Shown piece after piece: positions 43,971 to 52,999 of a DNA stretch of 64,000 bases. Source of the DNA: Hydrogenophaga crassostreae (GTDB taxonomy: Bacteria; Pseudomonadota; Gammaproteobacteria; Burkholderiales; Burkholderiaceae_C); NCBI RefSeq assembly GCF_001761385.1, contig NZ_CP017476.1, forward strand, positions 4,515,501-4,579,500, given 5' to 3'. Position 1 is the stretch's first letter, and every line of letters starts with the position of its first letter. The position numbers were made by a program, and so were the translations under genes. Below the pieces are notes generated by a model. That model did no database searches and was not told the origin of the DNA. It saw only the letters and a list, made by a program, of their open reading frames with translations.

Positions 43971-44759
43971 ATGACCGTTCCCATGACAGACAACGCCGTG
44001 CTCAAGCTGCTCAACGTTGAGAGCGCCTATGGGCCCATCAAGGCCATTCGCGGGGTGAGCCTGCAGGTGCGCCGGGGTGAAATAGCCACCGTGCTGGGCT
44101 CCAACGGCGCGGGCAAAACCACCATTTTGAAAACCATCAGCGGCATCATCGATCCGCGCAAGGGCTCCATCGAATTCAAGGGCCAGAGCATCACGGCGCT
44201 CGACCCGGCCTTGATCGTGCAGCAAGGTTTGATGCATGTGCCTGAGGGGCGCGAAGTGTTTCCGCTGCTCTCGGTGCGGGACAACCTGCAAATGGGCGCC
44301 TACACCCGCAAAGACCGCGACGGTGTAGCGCGCGACATGGAGGCGGTATTCAACTACTTCCCCATCCTTCGTGAACGGGCTGCGCAAGATGCCGGCCTGC
44401 TCTCGGGCGGACAACAACAGATGCTCGCGATTTCGCGCGCCTTGATGGCCAACCCCGACCTGATACTGCTTGACGAGCCCAGCCTGGGTCTGAGCCCCAA
44501 GCTCACCAAAGAGATCTTCGAGATTGTCGTGCGCATCAACCGCGAACGCGGCACCACCATCTTGCTGGTGGAGCAAAACGCCAACATGGCGCTCAACGCG
44601 TCGGACTACGGCTATGTATTGGAGAACGGCCGCATCGTGATGGAAGACACCTGCGCCAAGCTGCGGGAAAAAGACGACATCAAAGAGTTCTACCTCGGCA
44701 TGAAAGAAGAAGGCGTTCGCGCCGATCGCCGCTGGAAGAAAAAGAAGAACTGGAGGTAG
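43971..44759 (+). CDS. livF: Branched-chain-type ABC transporter ATPase LivF
   Basis: LivF is the second ATPase. The 262-residue protein has Walker A GSNGAGKTT, the LLSGGQQQMLAISRAL signature and ILLDEPSLGLS Walker B. The ATG at 43971 is the first in the conserved frame and follows GGGGGCG. The C-terminus is Lys/Arg-rich. Confidence 0.93.
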   Translation: MTVPMTDNAVLKLLNVESAYGPIKAIRGVSLQVRRGEIATVLGSNGAGKTTILKTISGIIDPRKGSIEFKGQSITALDPALIVQQGLMHVPEGREVFPLLSVRDNLQMGAYTRKDRDGVARDMEAVFNYFPILRERAAQDAGLLSGGQQQMLAISRALMANPDLILLDEPSLGLSPKLTKEIFEIVVRINRERGTTILLVEQNANMALNASDYGYVLENGRIVMEDTCAKLREKDDIKEFYLGMKEEGVRADRRWKKKKNWR

Positions 44760-44946
44760 AGATGACTCACCCCTGCGCCGCTTCGCGCTCCTCCCAGGCC
44801 TGCTCAAGCAGGCTTGGAGCCGCGGCCCTCAGCCCCCTCAAGGGGGCGGCACTGGCCGTCCGGCAAAGCCGGCCCGGCGGCGCCCTGGGTTGCGCGCGCT
44901 CTTTCGCAACGCATCTGGCCATGAAGAAAATTTTGGAACCGTCAAG
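44760..44946 (+). repeat. Palindromic repeat element between livF and acyl-CoA ligase
   Basis: The 187-bp gap holds three hairpins in a row: GCCTGC-TCAA-GCAGGC (44798-44813), CCCCC-TCAA-GGGGG (44833-44846) and CCGGC-AAA-GCCGG (44860-44872). It carries the CCCTGCGCCGCTTCGCG 17-mer (44771-44787), shared with 42971-42987. Similar C-run/CAA/G-run units form the 84-bp repeat in the biotin carboxylase gene. Confidence 0.75.
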
Positions 44947-46806
44947 ATGAGCTACCTCTGGGATCTTTCCGCGATTCAGCCGCAGCCCAACGTGGTGATG
45001 CAAGGCGACACCATGCCTGCTGTTTTCTGGCACGCCGTGAAAGCGCGCGGACCCAAGGTGTGGATGCGCCAGAAAGACTTCGGTATCTGGCGCACCTGGA
45101 CCTGGAACCAGACGGGCGATGCCGTGCGCGACATCGGCCATGGCCTGATGTCCCTGGGCTTTGAATCACGCGAGACAGCGTCGATCCTGTCCAACACCAA
45201 CATCGAATGGGTGTTGTGCGACCTCGCGGTGTTGAGCGCCAACGGTGTGTCCAACGGTATCTATCCCACGGATGCGGCCGAGCAGGTCGAGTACCTCTGC
45301 CAGGACTCTTCGACCACCGTGCTGTTTGTGGAAGACGACGAACAACTCGACAAGGTGCTGGCGGTTCGCGAGCAGTTGCCCAAGCTCAAAAAAATCGTTG
45401 TGTTCGACATGGAGGGCCTGCGCGATTTCGACGATCCGCAAGTCATCAGCCTGGATGACCTGCGCGCGCTGGGCCGCGAGCACCTGAAGCACAACCCTGA
45501 AGCGCTGAACCAGCGCACAGCGGCCTGCAAGCCCGAAGACCTGGCCATTCTGGTCTACACCTCGGGCACCACCGGGCGGCCCAAAGGCGCCATGCACAGC
45601 CACCATGGACTGGTCTACACCGTGCGGGGCTACAACACGCTCATCGCGCGCGACGAAAACGACGAGTGCATGTGCTTTCTGCCGCTGTGCCACATCGCCG
45701 AGCGCATGGGCGGCGAGTATTTTTCGCTCTACACCGGCGCCAAGCTCAACTTCGTCGAGAACCCCGAAACCGTGCCCGAGAACGTGCGCGAGATCGCGCC
45801 CACGGTGTTCACCGCCGTGCCGCGCGTGTGGGAGAAGTTCTATTCAGGCGTGATGATTTCGCTCAAGGAGGCTGGCGCGGTTCAGCAGGCCGCTTACGCC
45901 TGGGCCATTGGTGTGGGTCAGCGCGTGGCCGATCAGGTTTTGAAGGGTGAAACCATTTCAGAGGGGTTGAAACTGCAATTTCGGATAGCGCGCCTGCTGG
46001 CGCTCAACAACGTGCGCAAGCTCATCGGCATCCACAGGGCGCGTTTCCTGGTCACGGGTGCCGCGCCCATTTCCCCCGAACTGGTGCGCTGGTATCTGGC
46101 GCTGGGTCTGCCCATGCTCGAAGTCTGGGGCATGACCGAAACCTGCGGCGCTTCTACCGGCATTCCCGCCGACAGAATCAAGCCGGGCTCCATTGGCCCT
46201 GCCGCCGACTACAACGAAGTGCGCATCGATCCGCTCACAGGCGAAATTCTTGTGCGCGGGCCAAATGTGTTCATGGGCTACCTCAACCTGCCCGAGAAGA
46301 CCGCCGAGACCATCGACAAAGAAGGCTGGCTGCACACGGGCGACGTGGGCCTGGTCGATGAGGAAGGGTTTTTCCGCATCACCGACCGCATGAAAGACAT
46401 CATCATTACCGCAGGCGGTAAAAACATCACACCGAGCGAACTGGAAAACGAGTTGAAGTTTTCACCCTACGTCACCGACGCAGTGGTGATTGGCGACAAG
46501 TTGCCCTACCTCACCGTGATCATCATGATCGATCAGGAGAACGTCGAGAAATTTGCGCAAGACAACGACGTGCCCTTCTCGAACTACGCCAGCCTCACCC
46601 GTGCGCCAGAGGTGCAGCAGGTGATTCAGGACGTGATTGATGGTGTGAACAAGAAATTTGCCCGGGTCGAACAGATCAAAAAGTTCTTCCTGCTCGATAC
46701 CCAGCTCAGCGCCGAAGACGAGGAACTCACCCCCACCATGAAGCTCAAACGCAAGCTGGTTCAAGAAAAATACGCTCCCCAGATTCAGGCCATGTACGCC
46801 AAATAG
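44947..46806 (+). CDS. Acyl-CoA ligase (long-chain fatty acyl/aryl-CoA synthetase type)
   Basis: The 619-residue AMP-forming enzyme activates a carboxylic acid with ATP and CoA. The phosphate loop YTSGTTGRPKGAMHS, the GMTETCGAS motif, LHTGDVGLVDEEGFFRITDR, and the C-terminal Lys of the GGKNITPSE region are all present. Position within the liv operon suggests it activates the imported compound. Substrate chain length is not determined; the FadD15-like group covers long-chain acids and some aromatic acids. The ATG at 44947 gives the family start MSYLWDL; the ribosome site is weak. Confidence 0.9.
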   Translation: MSYLWDLSAIQPQPNVVMQGDTMPAVFWHAVKARGPKVWMRQKDFGIWRTWTWNQTGDAVRDIGHGLMSLGFESRETASILSNTNIEWVLCDLAVLSANGVSNGIYPTDAAEQVEYLCQDSSTTVLFVEDDEQLDKVLAVREQLPKLKKIVVFDMEGLRDFDDPQVISLDDLRALGREHLKHNPEALNQRTAACKPEDLAILVYTSGTTGRPKGAMHSHHGLVYTVRGYNTLIARDENDECMCFLPLCHIAERMGGEYFSLYTGAKLNFVENPETVPENVREIAPTVFTAVPRVWEKFYSGVMISLKEAGAVQQAAYAWAIGVGQRVADQVLKGETISEGLKLQFRIARLLALNNVRKLIGIHRARFLVTGAAPISPELVRWYLALGLPMLEVWGMTETCGASTGIPADRIKPGSIGPAADYNEVRIDPLTGEILVRGPNVFMGYLNLPEKTAETIDKEGWLHTGDVGLVDEEGFFRITDRMKDIIITAGGKNITPSELENELKFSPYVTDAVVIGDKLPYLTVIIMIDQENVEKFAQDNDVPFSNYASLTRAPEVQQVIQDVIDGVNKKFARVEQIKKFFLLDTQLSAEDEELTPTMKLKRKLVQEKYAPQIQAMYAK

Positions 46807-46858
46807 GCGTGCAAGCCGCGGCCACTTCACTTTCCAACCACACCAGGAGACATCACCC

Positions 46859-48025
46859 ATGAAGCTATTTCAGGTCACCATGATCAGCGCCGCAATGGCC
46901 CTCGCCAGCGGTGCAGCCTTGGCAGATCAAGGCGTGAGCAAGGACGAAATTGTGCTCGGCTCAATTCAGGACTTGTCTGGCCCCATCGCCGGCTTTGGCA
47001 AGCAGCTGCGCTTGGGCATGATGCTGCGCGTTGACGAAGCCAACGAACAAGGCGGCGTCAATGGCCGCAAGATCAAGCTGCTGGTGGAAGACTCGGCCTA
47101 CGATCCACGCCGCGCTGTGCTCGCCGCCCAAAAACTGGTCAACCAGGACAAGATCTTCGCCATGATCGGCCACATCGGCACCGCCACCAACATGGCCGCC
47201 ATGCCGGTGCAGTTCCAGAAGGGCGTGATCAACTGGTTCCCTGTCACGGCTGCGCGCCAGATGTATGAGCCCTTCCACAAACTGAAATACTCTTATGCGG
47301 CGCCCTACTACGACCAGATGCTTCTGGGGGCCCCCAAGCTGGCCAAAGAAAAAGGCGCCAAGAAAGTGTGTGCCATGTACCAGGATGACGACTTCGGCAT
47401 CGAGGTGCTGAAGGGCGCAGAAGATGGCCTGAAAGCCGCTGGCATGGCCATGGCCGAGTCCACGTCTTACAAGCGTGGTGCCACCGATTTCTCTTCGCAA
47501 ATCCAGAAGCTGGCGTCGGAGAAATGCGACATGGTCGTGCTGGGCACCATCATTCGTGAAACCATCGGCGCCATCGCCACCGCCAAACGCCTGGGCTTCA
47601 ACCCTGTCTTCCTGGGCTCCAGCGCAGCCTATACCGACCTGATTCACAAACTCGGCGGCGGTGCCGCCATGGATGGCCTCTACGCCACCATGACCGTACA
47701 AAACCCCTACCTTGATGCAGCCTCACAGCCCATCCGGTTCTGGGCCAACAAGTACCAGACCAAGTTCAACGAAGAGCCCACGGTGTTCTCGGTGTATGGG
47801 TACAACGCCGTGGATGCCTTCCTCGTGGCGGCCAGCAAGGCCGGCAAAAACCTCACCACCGACAGCTTCATCAAGGTCATGGACAACATGACATTCCCAC
47901 CCGACATGTTCGGCGGCGCCGAGCAGACATTCACCGCCACCAAGCGCCTGGGCAGCGATTCGGTGCGCATGTCGGTGATTGAAAACGGTCGCTGGAAAGT
48001 GATATCCGAGTACATCCACAAGTGA
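46859..48025 (+). CDS. livK: Branched-chain-type ABC transporter substrate-binding protein LivK
   Basis: The periplasmic receptor of the importer. The 388-residue protein has a signal peptide (cleavage after AALA near residue 22) and the two-lobed type I binding fold with LGSIQDLSGPIAGFGKQ and NEQGGVNGRKIKLLVED. AGGAGA lies 8 nt before the ATG. The gene is closed by an intrinsic terminator at 48081-48114. The ligand is not predicted by the sequence. Confidence 0.93.
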   Translation: MKLFQVTMISAAMALASGAALADQGVSKDEIVLGSIQDLSGPIAGFGKQLRLGMMLRVDEANEQGGVNGRKIKLLVEDSAYDPRRAVLAAQKLVNQDKIFAMIGHIGTATNMAAMPVQFQKGVINWFPVTAARQMYEPFHKLKYSYAAPYYDQMLLGAPKLAKEKGAKKVCAMYQDDDFGIEVLKGAEDGLKAAGMAMAESTSYKRGATDFSSQIQKLASEKCDMVVLGTIIRETIGAIATAKRLGFNPVFLGSSAAYTDLIHKLGGGAAMDGLYATMTVQNPYLDAASQPIRFWANKYQTKFNEEPTVFSVYGYNAVDAFLVAASKAGKNLTTDSFIKVMDNMTFPPDMFGGAEQTFTATKRLGSDSVRMSVIENGRWKVISEYIHK

Positions 48026-48080
48026 CCTGAATGCCACTCAACAGGTAACGCAACGCCTGCTTTCGCGGGCCATGTGCGAA

Positions 48081-48114
48081 AGCCGCCTCGCTTGATGCGA
48101 AGGCGGCTTTTTTT
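48081..48114 (+). terminator. Intrinsic terminator after livK
   Basis: AGCCGCCT-CGC and GCG-AAGGCGGCT pair with one bulge and a 5-nt loop, then seven T (48108-48114). It ends the liv operon. Confidence 0.9.
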
Positions 48115-48142
48115 CTTGTCCACTTCAAGCAAGCCCAATTTG

Positions 48143-48565
48143 ATGAACGCCTACACCGCCGCCTGGCTCGCTGACACGCTGCTGGTGCTGCACGTGGGCA
48201 TCGTTGTGTTCGTGGTGAGCCTGCTTCCTCTGGTGCTGATGGGCGGTGTCAGGGGGTGGCGATGGGTGCGCCGGCGCAGCATTCGTTTCACCCACCTGGC
48301 GCTGATGCTCGTCATCGCCACCCAGGCCTGGATGGGCCGACTGTGCCCACTCACCGTATGGGAACAGGCGTTGCGACAACTGGCCGGCCAAGGGGCCTAC
48401 CGCGAGAGCTTCATCGAACACTGGCTTTCTCGCCTGCTTTACTGGAGCGCACCGCCCTGGGTATTCGTGGCGGTGTACTCGGCGTTTGCGCTGCTGGTGG
48501 CGTGGGCCTGGTGGTGGGTGAGGCCGGGCAACGGTGTGCCAGGGCGAGACCAGGCACGGACTTGA
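48143..48565 (+). CDS. DUF2784 family inner-membrane protein
   Basis: The 140-residue protein has three or four hydrophobic helices and matches DUF2784 (VLHVGIVVFVVSLLPLVL, RLCPLTVWEQALRQLAGQGAY and FIEHWLSRLLYW). Function is unknown. The ATG at 48143 lies 28 nt past the livK terminator. Confidence 0.87.
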   Translation: MNAYTAAWLADTLLVLHVGIVVFVVSLLPLVLMGGVRGWRWVRRRSIRFTHLALMLVIATQAWMGRLCPLTVWEQALRQLAGQGAYRESFIEHWLSRLLYWSAPPWVFVAVYSAFALLVAWAWWWVRPGNGVPGRDQART

Positions 48566-48892
48566 AAGTCCCTTGGTCAGAAGGCCCCACTCGGCACCGA
48601 GGTCGCCGGCGGGTCACCAGACAGACTGCAATGCAATGCAAGCGCACCGCCCGGTCAGAACCGGGGCCCTGCCAGGTCTCAGGCAAGAAGACCGACGCCA
48701 GGCCCAGCAAAGCACGGCTACGCCGCTGTAAGCTGATCCCGTCCACCGGTGACGATTGGGTTGCTTCTGACGGCTCACACCGGTGTTGCCTGAGTCATAC
48801 TTTGATACATGCACTTGAAACGTCTGCTCAAATGCAAATGCGGTTTCAACATCTTCCCGCAACAACCGATATAGCTGACTCCCTCCTTGCTC
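48566..48892 (+). other. Intergenic region before the hybrid kinase
   Basis: This 327-bp stretch has no gene I can support. GC content drops towards the kinase start, as in a promoter region. No clear -10/-35 pair was found. Confidence 0.45.
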
Positions 48893-51800
48893 ATGTCATT
48901 TGCCATGCAGATCCCGATTGCAATAACGGCCATGCCAATCCTGCGTCGCAAAGGTACGCCTCGCAGCGACCGCGGCACACACGTCGCGCGGTTGCGGCAG
49001 CCAACCACATGGATTTCTTTGGTGATTCGCCAGTTGTCCTGGGGGCTTCTGCTGGTTTTCTGCGTGATCGGCAATGGCTGGGCCCAGGCCCCGCAATCCG
49101 GCGCACGTCCAACATCGATCGTTGTTGTCACCGACGACAACTACCCGCCGTTCATCTTTCGCGATTCCTCGGGCCAGGTGCAAGGCATTCTCAAGGACAG
49201 TTGGGCATTGTGGGCGAAGCACACCGGCATCACCGTCGATCTGCAGGCCATGGACTGGGGCAAGGCACAAGCCATCATGGCAGCAGGGCAAGCCGATGTC
49301 ATCGACACCATATTCAAGACCGAAGCACGCAGTGCCCTATACGATTTCAGCGAGCCGTTTGCCAAGCTCGACGTGCCGATTTTCTTTCATCAAAGCATCA
49401 GCGGAATCGTCAACGTCGACTCGCTCAAGGGGTTCACCGTTGGTGTCAAGGATGGCGACGCCTGCATCGATTTCCTGCTCTCGCAAGGTGTCGACAGCAT
49501 CAAAAAGTACCCCAGCTACCTGGATGTCATTGCCGCAGCAGGCGCCGACGAGGTGCGGGTTTTCTGTGTCGATCAACCTCCTGCCGTCTATTTGCTCAAC
49601 CAGCTTGGTATTGCCAATCGGTTTCGCCAATCCATGCCTTTGTACACGGGCGAATTCCACCGTGCGGTGCGAAAGGGCAACACCGCGCTGTTGAAAACAG
49701 TTGAAGACGGATTCGCACAGATCACCGCCGCCGAACGGCAGCAGATAGACCACAAATGGTACGGATCCACGGTCGCGGCCTCAGGACTCATGCGCTTTGC
49801 AGACTATGCACGAGATGCCGCATACGGCCTGCTGGGCATCTTTTTTCTGGCAATGGCCCTGGTGTTCTGGAACCTCACCTTGCGCGGGCGCGTGGCGAAG
49901 AAAACGGCAGAACTGTCCCAAACCATCGATGCCCTGAACGAAGCAAAAACCGCAGCGGAGCAATCACTGGGGCAACTGAATGCCACACTGGTCGCGATTC
50001 CCGACCTGATGTTCGAGGTTGACCTCGAAGGCAGATACCACGAAGTCCATTCCGCCAGCGACAGCTTGCTTGCGGCGCCCGCGTCAAGGCTGCTCGGCAA
50101 AACCATCAGCGACGTGATGCCTGCAGATGCGGCCGGCATCACCATGTCGGCGTTGCGCGAGGCCAATGAAAAAGGCGATTCGCGCGGGAAGCAGATCCGG
50201 TTGGAGGTGCCCGAAGGCGTGCGCTGGTTCGAGCTGTCCATTGCCCGCAAGCCGGTTGAATCCGGACAGGCCCACCGGTTTATCGCCCTATCCAGAGACA
50301 TCACAGATCGCAAGCGTTTCGAGGATGCGCTGGCGACCAAGACCGCATTGCTGCGCGACACCTTCGACAACATGAGCGAAGGGATCAGCATCGTGGACGG
50401 CAACCTGCGACTCGCTGGATGGAACCGGCGCTTCGCCGAACTGCTCGAACTCCCCGAGTCATTGCTCAACGAAAACACCACCTTCACCGACATCATCCGA
50501 TTCAACGCACTGCGCGGTGAGTACGGCCCAGGGGATCCAGAGGAGCAAGTGCGTGAGCGCGTAAAACTGGCCCTCCATCCTCAACCCCATCACATCGAAC
50601 GCGCCAGGCCCAACGGCAGCGTGATTGAAGTTCGCGGCGTACCGCTCCCTGGAGGCGGAATTGTTTCCACCTACACCGACATCACGGCTCGCAAGCAGGC
50701 CGAGGCCGCGCGCGAGTCGCTGGAAGGTCAATTGCGCGAGTCACAGAAGATGCAGGCGATTGGCACCCTTGCCGGTGGCATCGCCCACGACTTCAACAAC
50801 ATCATCGCTGCGATTCTCGGCAACACGAACCTGGCGCGGCAGGATGCGAGCGACAACCCCCAGGTCCTGGAAAGCCTGGAAGAAATTCACAAGTCGGCAA
50901 CCCGCGCCCGTTCTCTGGTGCAGCAGATACTCTCCTTCAGCCGCCGCCAGCCAACCGCGCGGAAGCTGGCCTCGATGGTCACCGTCATCGAAGAGTCCGT
51001 GCGCTTGTTCCGTGCCACCCTACCTGGCCGGGTAATGATCGAGCTCCAGGCCGACGGAGAGACGCCACTTGTACTTGCCGATCCCATGCAGATTCAGCAG
51101 GTGGCCATCAATCTGGTCAACAACGCCATGCAGGCGATTGGCGACGCGTCCGGGCGCATTGGTATCAGGCTCGACACCGTCATGCTTGACACCAAGTTCG
51201 TCGAGGCCCACCCGGCATTGCGCGGGCTGCATGCGGCGCACCCCGGTCGCACGGTTCGGCTTTCGATTGCCGACAACGGCCCGGGCATGGATGCCGCCAC
51301 GATGGCGCGGGTCTTCGAGCCGTTCTTCACCACCAAGCCAATCGATGAGGGTACCGGTCTGGGCCTCTCGGTGGTGCTTGGCATCGTGCAGACCCACGAA
51401 GGCGCCATCACGGTGGACAGCCAGCCTGGAAAGGGGGCGACATTCACGGTCTACCTGCCAGCAGCGCAAGCCATCGCAGACGCAGCGACGTCCCCCGAGC
51501 CTGCGCATCCCGCGAGCGCAGCCGCTGCAGACCCGAGCAGCGACCTGCGCATTCTGTATCTCGATGACGATGAGTCCCTGGTGTTTCTGGTCACCCGCCT
51601 GCTGGGGAGGCGCGGATACCAAGTGAAGGGGTTTATCGACCAGCACGAGGCGCTGACAGCAATCCGGGAAGACCCGGCGGCGTTTGACCTGGTGGTCAGC
51701 GACTACAACATGCCGGGCCTGTCCGGACTGGATGTGGCCCGTGAAATCCGGACGATTCGCGCCGACCTGCCGGTCGCGGTGGCATCCGGGTTCATCGATG

Positions 51801-51931
51801 AAGTGCTTCAAGCTCAGGCCGGCGGCGCGGGGGTGCGGGAGCTGATCTTCAAAGCCGGTGCCGGCGAGGAGTTTTGCGCGGCATTTGAACGGCTGGCAGA
51901 AACGGTGAAGGAGTCATTGAACCGAGGGTAG
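48893..51931 (+). CDS. Hybrid sensor histidine kinase with extracytoplasmic substrate-binding domain
   Basis: The 1,012-residue protein has a signal/anchor helix (about 48-65), an extracellular SBP_bac_3 domain (about 70-300, TDDNYPPFIFRDSSGQVQG to HKWYG), a transmembrane helix near 330, two PAS domains, a HisKA with GGIAHDFNNI (His632), an ATPase with DNGPGMD and GTGLGLSVV, and a C-terminal receiver with phospho-acceptor Asp937 in VVSDYNMPG. It would sense a small amino-acid-like ligand and pass phosphate internally. No output regulator is next to it. The start is uncertain: ATG at 48893 is used, TTG at 48887 and ATG at 48932 are others. Confidence 0.9.
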   Translation: MSFAMQIPIAITAMPILRRKGTPRSDRGTHVARLRQPTTWISLVIRQLSWGLLLVFCVIGNGWAQAPQSGARPTSIVVVTDDNYPPFIFRDSSGQVQGILKDSWALWAKHTGITVDLQAMDWGKAQAIMAAGQADVIDTIFKTEARSALYDFSEPFAKLDVPIFFHQSISGIVNVDSLKGFTVGVKDGDACIDFLLSQGVDSIKKYPSYLDVIAAAGADEVRVFCVDQPPAVYLLNQLGIANRFRQSMPLYTGEFHRAVRKGNTALLKTVEDGFAQITAAERQQIDHKWYGSTVAASGLMRFADYARDAAYGLLGIFFLAMALVFWNLTLRGRVAKKTAELSQTIDALNEAKTAAEQSLGQLNATLVAIPDLMFEVDLEGRYHEVHSASDSLLAAPASRLLGKTISDVMPADAAGITMSALREANEKGDSRGKQIRLEVPEGVRWFELSIARKPVESGQAHRFIALSRDITDRKRFEDALATKTALLRDTFDNMSEGISIVDGNLRLAGWNRRFAELLELPESLLNENTTFTDIIRFNALRGEYGPGDPEEQVRERVKLALHPQPHHIERARPNGSVIEVRGVPLPGGGIVSTYTDITARKQAEAARESLEGQLRESQKMQAIGTLAGGIAHDFNNIIAAILGNTNLARQDASDNPQVLESLEEIHKSATRARSLVQQILSFSRRQPTARKLASMVTVIEESVRLFRATLPGRVMIELQADGETPLVLADPMQIQQVAINLVNNAMQAIGDASGRIGIRLDTVMLDTKFVEAHPALRGLHAAHPGRTVRLSIADNGPGMDAATMARVFEPFFTTKPIDEGTGLGLSVVLGIVQTHEGAITVDSQPGKGATFTVYLPAAQAIADAATSPEPAHPASAAAADPSSDLRILYLDDDESLVFLVTRLLGRRGYQVKGFIDQHEALTAIREDPAAFDLVVSDYNMPGLSGLDVAREIRTIRADLPVAVASGFIDEVLQAQAGGAGVRELIFKAGAGEEFCAAFERLAETVKESLNRG

Positions 51932-52085
51932 GTTCCCCGCTCGGCAATCCCCGGGGCAGCGAATGTCACTGCATTCGCGGTTCGGGCCCCGCATTGGCGA
52001 TGTGGGTTGTGCTGACACCCGGATGCCGGCTTTCGCACAACGGTTTCAATTGTTGCCAGGGCTTCGGCGGGGGAAAATCCCCAGT

Positions 52086-52499
52086 TCAACACCCTCCAAC
52101 CCGCCGAGCCTCCACCTCAAACGGGTTGTCCCAATAGGCATTCCGCCCACGCGTCCATTGCCAGGCGCCGGCCAAAAAATAAGCGGGAAGAAACAGTGGA
52201 CCCCAACGCTCACACTGCAACACATGCACCCGCTCATGCGCGCGCAAACGCTCCAGTTCGTTGGCATGGGTACCAAGAATCACATGGCCGAAGGTGATGG
52301 CGGCGAAGGGCCAGCGGCGGTTGGGTGCGCTGCGCAGGGCGGCGATTTCAAACACGCCATCCACCACCCGCATGCGCGCGCCGGATGGGATCAGCAAGAT
52401 GCCGAAGGCCAGACCCAACATTGAATTGGGTGAAGCCCAGGCCACGCGGGCCCAGCGCACCGCTTGGGTTTGCCACTTGGCGGTGGGCCTGCTGCGCAT
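52086..52499 (-). CDS. Small HEXXH (gluzincin-like) membrane protein
   Basis: The ~137-residue protein has a hydrophobic segment early (SPNSMLGLAFGILLIPSG) and a His-Glu-Arg-Val-His motif (HEXXH) in a helical segment, then a second hydrophobic stretch (PLFLPAYFLAG) and DNPFEVEARR, with a Glu after the helix. HEXXH with a downstream Glu is the pattern of zinc metallopeptidases. It is the last gene of the acyl-CoA carboxylase operon, overlapping the thioesterase stop if a TTG start at 52520 is used. ATG at 52499 is chosen. The function is not known. Confidence 0.7.
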   Translation of the reverse strand: MRSRPTAKWQTQAVRWARVAWASPNSMLGLAFGILLIPSGARMRVVDGVFEIAALRSAPNRRWPFAAITFGHVILGTHANELERLRAHERVHVLQCERWGPLFLPAYFLAGAWQWTRGRNAYWDNPFEVEARRVGGC

Positions 52500-52516
52500 G
52501 GGGGCCAAACTCACGC

Positions 52517-52999
52517 TCAAGAAACGATGTAGGCGCCAGAGCCTGTCGACAGCAACTTGCCGTCGGCGCCGAAGAACTCCATGCGGGTCGAGGCCACGCG
52601 CGAGCCCAGGCGCATGACTTCGGCGCGGAGTTCAAAGTGCTCACCGATACCCGGGCGCAGGTAGTCGACCCGGAGATCGATGGTGCCCAGCTTGCCAAAC
52701 CGGTGCAGGCGCTGTTCGGGCGATTCGTCCATGTGGCGTGCGCCGATGGCGGCCATGCAGGCCAGGCCGCCCATGGCGTCGAGACCGGCGCTGATCACCC
52801 CGCCATGCAGACGGTTGTGGCTGTAATGGCCAATCAGGTCGGGTTTCATGGCGATGGTGGCCACCACGCGCTCAGGCAAAAGGCTGGTGATCGTCAAACC
52901 AAGGACCTTGTTGAACACAATTTTTTCTTCAAAAATGGCCTTCAGGCCGGCAACAAACGCCGGTTCAAATTCGCGTGGTGGTGTGGTGGTTTTGCTCAT
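52517..52999 (-). CDS. PaaI/YiiD-type hotdog thioesterase
   Basis: The 160-residue hotdog-fold protein probably hydrolyses an acyl-CoA. The conserved YSHNRLHGGVISAGLDAMGG contains the HGG(x)7D motif of the PaaI branch, and DLRVDYLRPGIGEHFE follows. It overlaps the upstream dehydrogenase by an ATGA junction (52996-52999). The substrate is presumably a product of the operon. Confidence 0.9.
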   Translation of the reverse strand: MSKTTTPPREFEPAFVAGLKAIFEEKIVFNKVLGLTITSLLPERVVATIAMKPDLIGHYSHNRLHGGVISAGLDAMGGLACMAAIGARHMDESPEQRLHRFGKLGTIDLRVDYLRPGIGEHFELRAEVMRLGSRVASTRMEFFGADGKLLSTGSGAYIVS

